Below are positions 26,834 to 34,869 of a stretch of DNA of 64,000 nucleotides, piece after piece. Within the stretch, counting starts at the first letter, position 1; every line of letters begins with the position of its first letter. The notes under the pieces were generated by a model. It was given only the letters and a program-made list of their open reading frames with translations, ran no database searches and was not told the origin of the DNA. The stretch comes from CAMFLJ01 sp963702555. Its GTDB lineage: Bacteria > Actinomycetota > Acidimicrobiia > Acidimicrobiales > Acidimicrobilacustridaceae. The translations under genes were made by a program, and so were the position numbers. The stretch lies in the NCBI GenBank assembly GCA_963702555.1, contig CAVPCW010000013.1, positions 186,001 to 250,000 of the forward strand, given 5' to 3'.

Positions 26834-26908
26834 GGGTGGTGTCCTCTTCTCGGTGTCGTGCCGCAGGTGCGGCAGGAGCGGTCCGACCGGCTGGCGGGCG
26901 GACGCGGC

Positions 26909-26924
26909 GAAATTGTATATTTTC
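26909..26924. promoter_or_regulatory. AT-rich divergent promoter island
   Basis: The stretch around GAAATTGTATATTTTCC is one of the most AT-rich patches in this GC-rich window. On the minus strand it offers TATACA as -10 with TTGCGG 18 bases upstream as -35 for the SDR. On the plus strand TATATT could serve the 27064 operon. Confidence 0.5.
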
Positions 26925-27063
26925 CGGCACTCGGTCCCCGCAAAGGGCCCGCACCGCGCCGGGACCGCAGACAGCGCCCGGGCGGAGCGACCATCGTCGC
27001 GCGAAGAGCCGTGCGACCAACATTCCTGACACCTCAGCGCGTCGGCGTCACCAAGGGGGCATC

Positions 27064-27801
27064 GTGAACGATCGGGTCTACACCCACGAGTTCATCCGGA
27101 TCCGCGGCACCAACCGTGCCAACTACATGCACCACATGACCGCCAACTGGAGCCCCATCGCCCAGGACGAGCGCAACCAGCTCTGCTACGGCGTGTGGGG
27201 CACGGTCGGCACCACCGGCACGTGGCCCCAGGTCGTGAACATGTGGGAGGAGGCCGGGTTCGACGGCCTCGCCGCCGGCCTCGGCCACGAGCTCGGGCGG
27301 CCCAGCCTGCAGGACGAGAAGCTCGAGAAGTGGTGGAACGAGGCGTCGAACTACCGCGAAGGCGGCTTCGACCGGGTGCTGATCCCCGCCCCCTGGACCC
27401 GCACGGTCGCCGAGCTCTGCGCCGACGGCGTCCGCGGCGTCACCTACGCCCACGAGACCGTGCAGGTCGAGCCGGGCGGCGCCGACGACTTCCTGTCCGC
27501 CGTCCGCGACGAGGCCGTCCCCGCCCTCGCCCCCTTCGGCTGGCAGCTCGTCGGTGCGCTCAAGACCTCGATGCACGCCGATTCGGAGTGCATCGTGATC
27601 TGGGCGATCGAGTCGTGGCAGCACTGGGCCGAGTACGAGAAGGCCCTCTACACCGACCCGACGGTGAAGGCCTGGCGCGACCGCCAGTGGGGCTCGAAGG
27701 GCTTCGAACGCTTCCTGATGTGCGACGCACCCCTCTCACCGATGAAGATCGGGCGCCAGCCCGCCCGTTCCGACCGCCACGAGGGCTGGTCCGACCTCTA
27801 G
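27064..27801 (+). CDS. Hypothetical protein, possibly dimeric alpha/beta-barrel (NIPSNAP-like)
   Basis: A 245-residue soluble protein. The sequence shows two halves, each with strand-helix patterns of ferredoxin-fold proteins (YTHEFIRIRGTNRANYMHHM and HADSECIVIWAIESWQHWAE). I do not recognise a specific family. The GTG at 27064 follows AAGGGGG, an ideal ribosome-binding site. It is the first gene of a rightward operon with two acyl-CoA dehydrogenase subunits 15 bases later, so a role in lipid or sterol breakdown is likely by context. Confidence 0.7.
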   Translation: MNDRVYTHEFIRIRGTNRANYMHHMTANWSPIAQDERNQLCYGVWGTVGTTGTWPQVVNMWEEAGFDGLAAGLGHELGRPSLQDEKLEKWWNEASNYREGGFDRVLIPAPWTRTVAELCADGVRGVTYAHETVQVEPGGADDFLSAVRDEAVPALAPFGWQLVGALKTSMHADSECIVIWAIESWQHWAEYEKALYTDPTVKAWRDRQWGSKGFERFLMCDAPLSPMKIGRQPARSDRHEGWSDL

Positions 27802-27816
27802 CACCAGGAGTCCCCA

Positions 27817-29004
27817 GTGCACCTGCGCGACACCGAGGAAGAAGCCGCGTTCCGCGCCGAGCTGCACGCGTGGCTCGCCGAGACCGTCCCCACCCTTCCG
27901 CCCGAGCCCGACGAGAACGACTGGCCCGGGCGCCGGGCCCACGAGGCCAACTGGCAGCGCCTGCTGTTCGAGGCCGGCTACGCCGGCATCAACTGGCCCG
28001 TCGAGGGCGGCGGCAAGGGCGCCAGCCCCGGCGAGCACCTCATCTACCTCGAGGAGCAGTCGGCGGCGAAGGCCCCCGAGGTCAGCGTCGGCTTCGTCGG
28101 CCAGATGCACGCGGGGCCCACCCTCATCGCCGAGGGCACGCCCGAGCAGAAGGCCCACCACCTGCGCGGCATCCTCACCGGCGAGCACGTCTGGTGCCAG
28201 GGCTTCTCCGAGCCCGAGGCCGGCAGCGACCTGGCCAGCCTCCGCACCAAGGCGGTGCGCGACGGTGACCACTACGTCGTCACCGGCCAGAAGATCTGGA
28301 CCTCCAACGCGTCGGTGGCCGACTACTGCGAGCTGCTCGTCCGCACCGACCCCGACTCACCGAAGCACAAGGGCATCACCTGGCTCATCATGCCGATGGA
28401 CCTGCCCGGCATCGAGGTGCGCCCCCTCGTCACCGTCCACGGCTCGGCCGAGTTCGCCGAGCTGTTCCTCGACGAGGTCCGCATCCCCGTCGAGAACCGG
28501 GTCGGCGTCGAGAACGACGGCTGGCGCGTCGCCAACGTCACCCTCAGCTTCGAGCGCGGCACCGGCTTCGTGGGCGAGATGCTCGACACCACGAACATGA
28601 TGCGCGACCTCGTCGCCATCGCCCAGCGCACCCCGAAGGGCTCGGACACGGCGTGGGACGACCCGGGCATCCAGCGCGACTTCGGCACCATCGCCGCCGA
28701 GCTCGACGCCCTCTGGGCCTACACCAAGCGCAACGTCTCGGCCGGCGCCAAGGGCGGCCTGCCCATGGGCTCCGGCTCGGCGTTCAAGCTCAGCTACGCC
28801 GGCGTCGTGCACCGCCTCGGCGACCTCGCCCTGCGCATCCTCGACCGGTCGTCGCTCGCCATGGACGACATCGACGGGCTACCCACCGCGGCGCAGGTGC
28901 ACAGCCGCCTGCACGCCTTTGCCATCTCCCTCGGGGGCGGCACCTCGCAGATCCAGCAGAACATCATCGCCGAGCGCGTGCTCGGCCTGCCCCGGGAGCG
29001 CTAG
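27817..29004 (+). CDS. Acyl-CoA dehydrogenase, large subunit type
   Basis: A 395-residue flavin acyl-CoA dehydrogenase that introduces an alpha,beta double bond in an acyl-CoA. The FAD/substrate segment WCQGFSEPEAGSDLASLRT is near residue 128 and GQKIWTSNA follows. The C-terminal signature is GGGTSQIQQNIIAERVLGLP. Length and its immediate pairing with a shorter homologue match the heteromeric (alpha2beta2) dehydrogenases used in steroid side-chain degradation in mycobacteria. The start is GTG 27817. Two bases separate it from the partner subunit. Confidence 0.92.
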   Translation: MHLRDTEEEAAFRAELHAWLAETVPTLPPEPDENDWPGRRAHEANWQRLLFEAGYAGINWPVEGGGKGASPGEHLIYLEEQSAAKAPEVSVGFVGQMHAGPTLIAEGTPEQKAHHLRGILTGEHVWCQGFSEPEAGSDLASLRTKAVRDGDHYVVTGQKIWTSNASVADYCELLVRTDPDSPKHKGITWLIMPMDLPGIEVRPLVTVHGSAEFAELFLDEVRIPVENRVGVENDGWRVANVTLSFERGTGFVGEMLDTTNMMRDLVAIAQRTPKGSDTAWDDPGIQRDFGTIAAELDALWAYTKRNVSAGAKGGLPMGSGSAFKLSYAGVVHRLGDLALRILDRSSLAMDDIDGLPTAAQVHSRLHAFAISLGGGTSQIQQNIIAERVLGLPRER

Positions 29005-29006
29005 CC

Positions 29007-29978
29007 GTGGACCTCACCCTCTCCGACGACCAGCAGGCCCTCCAGGAGATGATCTCCCGCTTCGCTGCTGATCGCTTCGACATCGACACCGTGCGCGCCT
29101 TCGGCGAGGCCGGTGGCTTCGACCGGGCGGCGTGGGCCGAGCTGGCGGAGCTCGGCACCTTCGGCATCGCCCTCCCCGAGGAGCAGGGCGGCGTCGGCCT
29201 CGGCACCATCGAGGCCGTGCTCGTGCACGAGTCCCTCGGCGCCGGGCTGGTGCCCGGCCCGCTCGTGGCCGCCACCCTCGCCGCCGGCCTGGTCGACGGC
29301 GTGATCGACGGCTCGGTCGTGCCCGCCGTCCTCGACCGCCCCGTCCACGGGCCCGTGGTGGTCGAGCACCTCCGCGACGCCGACGTGCTGCTCGTCGTCG
29401 ACGACGAGGGCGTGTCCTCCGTCGACGCCGGCTCGCTCGCCGGCACCCTGCTCCCCCACCCGACCGACCCCATCACGCCGGTCACCCTGCTCGACGCCCT
29501 GCCCGCCGGTGAGCGCATCGCCGGTCCCGAGGTCGCCGTCGCCTGGCGTCGGGTCGGCTCGGTGCTCGCCTCCTCGCAGATGGTGGGCCTGTCCGAGGCC
29601 GCGACCGCGCTGGCCGTCGAGTACGCCAAGGAGCGCCAGCAGTTCGGCAGGCCCATCGGCAGCTTCCAGGGCCTCAAGCACCTGCTCGCCGACAGCTTCA
29701 TGCGCACCGAGGTCGCCCGCTCCGCCGTCTGGAGCGCGGGTGTCACCATCGACGAGCCGGAGTCCGGCGACGTCGACCGGGCCGTCGCCGCCGCCCGCCT
29801 CATGGCTGCCCGCGCCGCCACCGAGAACGGCAAGACCGGCATCCAGGTGCACGGCGGCATGGGGTTCACCTGGGAGGTCGTCTCGCACCTCTACCTGAAG
29901 CGGGCCTGGGTGCTCGAGACCCAGTTCGGCAACCCCGACGACGACGCGGCCCTGATCGCCGCCAAGCTCGCCGGCTGA
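29007..29978 (+). CDS. Acyl-CoA dehydrogenase, small subunit type
   Basis: A 323-residue partner dehydrogenase. The N-terminal helical domain is intact (LGTFGIALPEEQGGVGLG) but the middle beta domain is shortened. The C-terminal bundle keeps YAKERQQFGRPIGSFQGLKH and QVHGGMGFTWE. Short size and a two-base gap from the previous gene suggest an obligate heteromer with it, as in FadE28/FadE29-type pairs. The GTG at 29007 is the chosen start. A strong hairpin follows the stop. Confidence 0.9.
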   Translation: MDLTLSDDQQALQEMISRFAADRFDIDTVRAFGEAGGFDRAAWAELAELGTFGIALPEEQGGVGLGTIEAVLVHESLGAGLVPGPLVAATLAAGLVDGVIDGSVVPAVLDRPVHGPVVVEHLRDADVLLVVDDEGVSSVDAGSLAGTLLPHPTDPITPVTLLDALPAGERIAGPEVAVAWRRVGSVLASSQMVGLSEAATALAVEYAKERQQFGRPIGSFQGLKHLLADSFMRTEVARSAVWSAGVTIDEPESGDVDRAVAAARLMAARAATENGKTGIQVHGGMGFTWEVVSHLYLKRAWVLETQFGNPDDDAALIAAKLAG

Positions 29979-30008
29979 CCCGACCCCGCCCACCCGCGCC
30001 CGCCGGAT

Positions 30009-30050
30009 CGGTGCGTGGTTCACACGCCTGGGCGTGGGAGCTGCGCACCG
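30009..30050 (+). terminator. Rho-independent-like terminator after the acyl-CoA dehydrogenase operon
   Basis: A roughly 20-base-pair imperfect stem: CGGTGCG pairs with CGCACCG at the base and CACGCC with GGCGTG near the loop, with three wobbles and one mismatch between. It is followed by TTTCGTGT, the nearest thing to a U-tract among the hairpins here. It precedes the first Coq4-like gene. Confidence 0.6.
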
Positions 30051-30106
30051 TTTCGTGTCCTGTGCCCCCCGAGCCCGCGGATACGCCCGGTGGTACCTTC
30101 CGCTAC

Positions 30107-31046
30107 ATGACGCGTCTCATCGACAACGCCCACGTCGACATCATCAGCCGCGGCCTGCTCGGCGCCGTCGACGTCGACGGCGGCCCCACCGACGAGCAGC
30201 GCCGCATCCTCCAGGCGATCGTCGCCGGCTACTGGGAGCGTCCCGACATCGACCTCACCAGCGCCAACCCGGCCGGACCGGACGAGGTCGCCCTCGTCCT
30301 CACCGACGACGACGCCCGTGAGCGCTTCCACGAGCTGCTCGTGCTGTGCGAGCTCACCCGCCACCCGCTCACCGAGGCGCAGGTGCAGCGGGTCGAGGCG
30401 TACGCCGCCGCCTTCGGGGCCGAGGGCCCCGACCTCCAGATGACCCGCGACCTCCTCGAGCAGGGCGCGGCCGGCGCCCGGCGCGACTACCTGCGCCTGC
30501 TGCGGGGGGCCGAGCTCGAGCTCGAGGAGCCCAGCCTCCGCGGCCAGGAGCCCACCGACACCGACGAGAACCGGGCGCTCGCCGCTCGCCTGCGAGCGCT
30601 GCAGGACCTGCCCGTGGGCACGCTCGGGCACGAGTTCGTGGCCTACTACGACCGCAACGGCATCCCCCTCCCCGGCGAGGACCCCGACATGCCGGCGGTG
30701 TACATCGCCCACGACATGAACCACGTCATCAGCGGCTACGAGCCCACCGGCCAGGGCGAGATCGCCCTCGGCGCGATGCAGCTGGCCATGACCAGCAGCC
30801 ACGTGCACTGGGTCAGCTTCCTCGGCAACCTCGCCGTGCACGAGGTGGGCATCATCGGCAACGCCCACCTCACCCCGAAGGAGGCCACCCTCGCCCGCGA
30901 GGGCGCTGCCCGAGCTGGTGGCCGACGCCTTCCGTCGGGGCACGCAGTGCACCGCCGACTTCAGCACCGCCGACCACCTCTCGATGGTCGAGCTCACCGT
31001 CGAGCAGGTGCGCGAGAAGTTCGGCGTCCCCCCGCTCGGCGTCTGA
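30107..31046 (+). CDS. Coq4-like protein (HDxxH-x11-E), +1 frameshift
   Basis: A protein of about 312 residues whose C-terminal part carries the Coq4 metal signature, HDMNHVISGYEPTGQGE (His-Asp-x2-His-x11-Glu). In eukaryotes Coq4 acts in ubiquinone synthesis; Actinobacteria normally make menaquinone, so the role here must differ. The ATG at 30107 is preceded by TACCTT, a possible -10 for a short-leader transcript. Near 30902 one extra G breaks the frame. Deleting it gives LAREALPELVADAFRRGTQC and the stop at 31046. A tandem paralogue follows after one base. Confidence 0.78.
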
Positions 31047-31047
31047 G

Positions 31048-31998
31048 GTGATCAGCCCCGACAGCCTCGACGCGGTCCTCGGCGCCCTCCGGGGCGCGAT
31101 CGACGTCGACGGCGGCCCCACCGACGAGCAGGTCGCGGTGGTGGGCGCCGTCGCCATCGGCTGCGGTGCGCCCGCCGGCCTCGACCTCACGGCGGTCACG
31201 CCCCTCGATCCCACACAGGCCGCCGCCGCGATCTCCGACCCTCGCGACCGGCGCCGCACGCGCGAGCTCATGGTGATGCTCGAGCTGTGCCGTCACCCGC
31301 TCCCCGACGCCCAGGTCGAGCGGGTCGATGCCTACGCCGGCGCGCTCGGCGAGGAGGGACCAGGGCTCGCCACCGTGCGCGACCTCGTGGGCCGTGGCGT
31401 CGACGCCGCCGCCGCCGACATGCGGCGCTTCATCCGCACCGAGACCCCCGCCCTCGCCGAGGCCTCGCTGAAGGGCTACGGCGCCGGCGGTCCCGACCCG
31501 GAGGCCGACGCCGCGCTGGGCCGCCGGTTGCGGGCCCTGCACGACCTGCCGGCCGACACGCTCGGGTACCAGTACGTCGAGTTCTACGTCCGCAACGGCA
31601 TCGAGCTCCCCGGCGAGGGCGACGATCGCCCGAACCTCTTCGTCGGCCACGACATGTGCCACGTGATCGCCGGCTACGAGCCCACCGGGCAGGGCGAGAT
31701 CGCGCTCGGCGCCATGCAGCTGGCCATGACCGACTCCGACGCCCACTGGATCGCCCTGCTCGCCAACCTCGCCGTCCACGAAGCCGGCTTCCTCGCCACC
31801 GCACCCGTGGTCGCCAAGACCGGCACCCTCACCCGACCCGGCGCGATCGAGCTGTTGGCCGACGCCTTCCGCCGCGGTGCCGCCTGCACGAGCGACTTCA
31901 CCACGGCCGACCACCTCGCCCTGGTCGAGCTCCCCCTCGACGAGGTCCGGGCGCGGTTCGGCGTCCCGCCGCTCGACCCCGCCCTCCGCCAGCGCTGA
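31048..31998 (+). CDS. Coq4-like protein (HDxxH-x11-E), tandem paralogue
   Basis: A 316-residue intact paralogue of the preceding gene, beginning with GTG one base after its stop. It shares the layout AIDVDGGPTDEQ at the N-terminus, a helical middle, and GHDMCHVIAGYEPTGQGEIA with all three predicted metal ligands. The C-terminal helix GAIELLADAFRRGAACTSDF also matches its neighbour. Tandem copies with diverged N-halves suggest a heterodimer or two related substrates. The pair follows an acyl-CoA dehydrogenase operon. Confidence 0.82.
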   Translation: MISPDSLDAVLGALRGAIDVDGGPTDEQVAVVGAVAIGCGAPAGLDLTAVTPLDPTQAAAAISDPRDRRRTRELMVMLELCRHPLPDAQVERVDAYAGALGEEGPGLATVRDLVGRGVDAAAADMRRFIRTETPALAEASLKGYGAGGPDPEADAALGRRLRALHDLPADTLGYQYVEFYVRNGIELPGEGDDRPNLFVGHDMCHVIAGYEPTGQGEIALGAMQLAMTDSDAHWIALLANLAVHEAGFLATAPVVAKTGTLTRPGAIELLADAFRRGAACTSDFTTADHLALVELPLDEVRARFGVPPLDPALRQR

Positions 31999-32026
31999 GG
32001 CGGGACGGACCGGACCGACCCGAACG

Positions 32027-32500
32027 TCAGCCGGCCAGGCGCTCCGCGGCCGGCAGTTGCTCGGCCCGGGCGATGAGCTCGGTGAGCCGGGCCAGGGTGG
32101 CGGCCAGCTCGTCGCGCTCCGCGTCATCGGCGGCGAGGGTGTCCTCCCACCGGTGCAGCTCGGCGTTGACCTGCTTGGCCAGGGCGACGCCCTCGTCGGT
32201 GGCCTCGACGAACACCCGCCGGCGGTCGTCGGGGTCGGGCAGGCGGTGCACCAGCCCGGCCTTCTCGAGGCGGTCGAGGGTGAGCGACATGCCCCCGGTG
32301 GTGCGGCCGAGCATGTCGCAGATTGCGGTGGGCGCGCTGCGGTGGCCCGGCGAACGCCGGACCACCCCCAGCACGAGGTAGTCGGCGACGCTGATGCCCG
32401 CGGCACCGACGATCCGGTTGAGCACGCGGTCGACCGCGACGTTGAGGCGGACGACGTGCCCGAGCAGACCGTCGGTGCCGGGAAGCTGGTCGACGGCCAC
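32027..32500 (-). CDS. MarR-family transcriptional regulator
   Basis: A 157-residue winged-helix regulator. The recognition helix region is TAICDMLGRTTGGMSLTLDR and the wing contains LVHRLPDPDDRRRVFVEAT with the conserved Asp-Arg pair. The GTG at 32500 overlaps the amidohydrolase stop (TAGTG), so regulator and enzyme are co-translated. The palindrome at 33794-33811 in the operon's promoter is its most likely binding site, giving autoregulation. Confidence 0.9.
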   Translation of the reverse strand: MAVDQLPGTDGLLGHVVRLNVAVDRVLNRIVGAAGISVADYLVLGVVRRSPGHRSAPTAICDMLGRTTGGMSLTLDRLEKAGLVHRLPDPDDRRRVFVEATDEGVALAKQVNAELHRWEDTLAADDAERDELAATLARLTELIARAEQLPAAERLAG

Positions 32501-33732
32501 TACTTCGTGATGCCGAAGCGGTGCAGGCCGTAGGCCTCGATGGCGTTGCCGCGCAGGACCTTGTAGCAGGCCTCGGCATCCATGCCCGCCGCCACGAACA
32601 GCTCGTGGGCGACCTTGCGGGAGTGCGGGAACGTGCCGTCGGAGTGCGGGTAGTCGGTCTCGAACAAGATGTGGTCGAGCCCGACGGCCTCGCGGTTGAT
32701 GAGGCCGTGCAGGTCGTCGAAGACGCAGCCGTAGACCCGACCGTGGACCTGCTCGCTCGGGGCGACGGTGACGTCGTCGACGCCGCCGCGGCCGTCGCGC
32801 CACACCGCGTCCATGCGCTCGAGCTGGAACGGCATCCAGCCGACCTGGCTCTCGGCGTAGGCGATGGTGAGGTCGGGGAAGCGCTGGAGGCTGCCGGAGA
32901 AGACCCAGTCGCACAGCGAGCCCTGGGCGTTCTGGGCGTAGAGCGACATCGAGGTGGCGAGCGGCGCGTCCTCGGAGGTGGACGGCATGCTCGACGACGA
33001 GCCGATGTGCATCGACACGGAGGTCTCGGTCTCGACGCAGGCCTGCCAGAGGACGTCCCACTCGCCGGTGTACATCGACGGCACGCCGAGCTTCGAGGGG
33101 TTCTCGCTGAAGGCGATGGCGTAGCTGCCCTTGGCGGCGCAGCGGCGCACCTCCTCGGCGGCGAGCTCGGGGCTCCAGAGCGGCACGAGGGTGAGCGGGA
33201 TGAGACGGCCCTTGCCGGCCCCGCCGCACCAGTCGTCGATCATCCAGTCGTTGTAGATGCGCAGGCAGGTGAGGGCGAGGTCCTTGTCGGCCCGCTCGAG
33301 GAACCCCTGGCCGGCGAAGCGGGGAAAGATGTTCGGGTAGTTGATGGCCGCTTCGCAGTTGTTCAGCGTCATGTCGGCGAGGCGCTCGGCCTGGTCCCAC
33401 GTGCCGGGGCGGAAGTCCTCGTAGGTGGCCGCGACGTTGCGCTGCTGGTCGCGCGGCACGCCGGCCGGGGCGTGCAGCAGGCCGGTGGGCATGACGAGGT
33501 CCTCGTAGACCCACACGTCGCACCACTCGCCGTCGTCGGCGTTGCGCTCGAAGCCGTAGTGGCCGCCCTTGAACGACAGCTTCACCTTCTCGCGCAGGAC
33601 CTTGGGGCCCCGCTCGCGGAGGGACTCGGGCAGCTGCTCCTGCCAGAGCTCCTTGGGCTCCATGACGTGGTCGTCGACCGAGATCATGTCGGGGAGCTCG
33701 TGCTCCTCGGGGGTCACGCCGTTGGGGCTCAT
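32500..33732 (-). CDS. Amidohydrolase-2 family protein
   Basis: A 410-residue metal-dependent hydrolase or decarboxylase of the ACMSD-like amidohydrolase group. The N-terminus has ISVDDHVMEP (metal-binding D-x-H), the middle SVSMHIGSSS (metal His), and the C-part HILFETDYPHSDGTFPHS with the catalytic Asp. These enzymes act on ring-cleavage products or other carboxylates. The ATG at 33732 follows GGAGGTG. It is the first gene of an operon with a MarR regulator under an operator-overlapped promoter. A frameshifted relative is at 22550-23744. Confidence 0.9.
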   Translation of the reverse strand: MSPNGVTPEEHELPDMISVDDHVMEPKELWQEQLPESLRERGPKVLREKVKLSFKGGHYGFERNADDGEWCDVWVYEDLVMPTGLLHAPAGVPRDQQRNVAATYEDFRPGTWDQAERLADMTLNNCEAAINYPNIFPRFAGQGFLERADKDLALTCLRIYNDWMIDDWCGGAGKGRLIPLTLVPLWSPELAAEEVRRCAAKGSYAIAFSENPSKLGVPSMYTGEWDVLWQACVETETSVSMHIGSSSSMPSTSEDAPLATSMSLYAQNAQGSLCDWVFSGSLQRFPDLTIAYAESQVGWMPFQLERMDAVWRDGRGGVDDVTVAPSEQVHGRVYGCVFDDLHGLINREAVGLDHILFETDYPHSDGTFPHSRKVAHELFVAAGMDAEACYKVLRGNAIEAYGLHRFGITK

Positions 33733-33790
33733 GGGATCGCTGCACCTCCGTGCCGGGACCATCACGGTGCGGTCCCCTCGTGTCCTGACC

Positions 33791-33820
33791 ATTTAGCTTT
33801 GTCCAAAGCTACTTTGTCAA
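33791..33820 (-). promoter_or_regulatory. Promoter with overlapping MarR-type operator
   Basis: On the minus strand -35 TTGACA (33815-33820) and a -10-like CTAAAT (33791-33796) are 18 bases apart. A perfect palindrome TAGCTTTG-TC-CAAAGCTA (33794-33811) occupies most of the spacer and part of the -10. A half-site-like CTTTG lies at 33812-33816. Binding there would block RNA polymerase, fitting the MarR gene in this operon. Confidence 0.65.
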
Positions 33821-33841
33821 GAGGTACTTTGGTCCCATCCT

Positions 33842-33892
33842 CCTCCGTGGCTCACCTGGTCAGGCATGACCTGACGAGGTGAGCCACGGAGG
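33842..33892 (-). terminator. Long hairpin 3' of the RNA methyltransferase gene
   Basis: 23 paired positions with one mismatch around a 5-base loop (CATGA). The arms contain CCTCCGTGGCTCACCT and AGGTGAGCCACGGAGG. It lies 30 bases beyond the methyltransferase stop and upstream of the amidohydrolase promoter, so it should insulate the two. The 10-mer GTGGCTCACC recurs in the hairpin at 53248. No U-tract. Confidence 0.6.
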
Positions 33893-33922
33893 GCGAGATG
33901 GGACGGGCGGCCGCGGGCCAGA

Positions 33923-34774
33923 TCAGGAAGGCGAGGCTGTGGCGCGGCGGGTGGCGGCGACGTGGTGGAGGGCGACGGCGGCGGCGTGGCCGACGTTGAG
34001 CGAGTCGACCCCCGGGGTGATGGGGATGCGCACCCGCCCGTCGGCGGTGGCCTGCGCCACCTCGGTGAGGCCGGGCCCCTCCGCCCCCAGCAACAGGGCG
34101 ACCTTCTCGTCGGCACCGACCGCCACGGCGTCGAGGTCGACCGCGTCGGGAGCAGGCGTGAGGGCGAGCACCCGGAAGCCTGCAGCCTGCAGCTCCAGCA
34201 GCCCCTCCGGCCATCCGGCCGCCACGACCACGGGGAGCCGCAGGATCTCCCCCATCGAGACCCGCACGCTGCGGCGGTAGAGCGGGTCGGCACACCGGGG
34301 CGAGAGCACCATCGCCTCGGCCCCGAGCGCACGGGCCGACCGGGCGATCGCCCCCATGTTCTCGTGGTCGTTGCAGTCCTCGAGCACCACGACCGTGCGC
34401 GCCGCCGGATCGAGCCCGTCGACCCCGGGGAACGGCCGCCGGGCCCCGAGGGCGAGCACGCCCCGGTGCACGGGGAAGCCGGCCACGGCGTCGAGCACCG
34501 CCCGGTCGACCACCAGCAGCGGCACGTCGGCGAGCAGGGCGACAGGCCCGTCGTCGCCCGCCAGCTCGGCGGTCACCGCCGCCTCCTGGTCAGGTACCAC
34601 CGCCACCGCGACCGTGCGGTAGGGCGAGCGGGCCAGGCGGCCGACCACGGTCACCCCCTCGGCGACGAACACGCCGTCGCGCTCCTCGCGGGACCGGCGC
34701 AGCTCCGGGTCGCGCAGGTCGCGGAACCCGTCGAGGCGGGGATCGGAGGGGTCGCTGACCACGGCGCGGCGCAC
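33923..34774 (-). CDS. TrmH/SpoU-family RNA 2'-O-ribose methyltransferase
   Basis: A 283-residue SPOUT methyltransferase that methylates a ribose 2'-hydroxyl in tRNA or rRNA using S-adenosylmethionine. An N-terminal substrate-binding domain (RREERDGVFVAEG-like region) precedes the knotted SPOUT domain. The three SpoU motifs are seen: NHENMGAIARSA with the conserved Asn/Arg, LLLGAEGPGL, and SLNVGHAAAVALHH. The start is uncertain: GTG 34774 keeps the conserved first helix, and GTG 34762 is an alternative. It is divergent from the cyclopropane synthase gene. Confidence 0.88.
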   Translation of the reverse strand: MRRAVVSDPSDPRLDGFRDLRDPELRRSREERDGVFVAEGVTVVGRLARSPYRTVAVAVVPDQEAAVTAELAGDDGPVALLADVPLLVVDRAVLDAVAGFPVHRGVLALGARRPFPGVDGLDPAARTVVVLEDCNDHENMGAIARSARALGAEAMVLSPRCADPLYRRSVRVSMGEILRLPVVVAAGWPEGLLELQAAGFRVLALTPAPDAVDLDAVAVGADEKVALLLGAEGPGLTEVAQATADGRVRIPITPGVDSLNVGHAAAVALHHVAATRRATASPS

Positions 34775-34813
34775 GTCCCATGCTCGCAGCCGACCGGCCG
34801 CACACGAAAACCG

Positions 34814-34847
34814 TTGCGAAACCTGTCGAATCGCGCTGCAATCGCGC
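34814..34847 (+). promoter_or_regulatory. Predicted promoter with an 11-base-period direct repeat
   Basis: TTGCGA (34814-34819) and TGCAAT (34837-34842) are 17 bases apart and can serve the cyclopropane synthase gene. AATCGCGC occurs at 34829-34836 and again at 34840-34847, one helical turn apart, across the -10. Such phased repeats suggest a regulator dimer binding one DNA face. Confidence 0.4.
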
Positions 34848-34869
34848 GAAATGGCGAAGGGAGGTCCGC

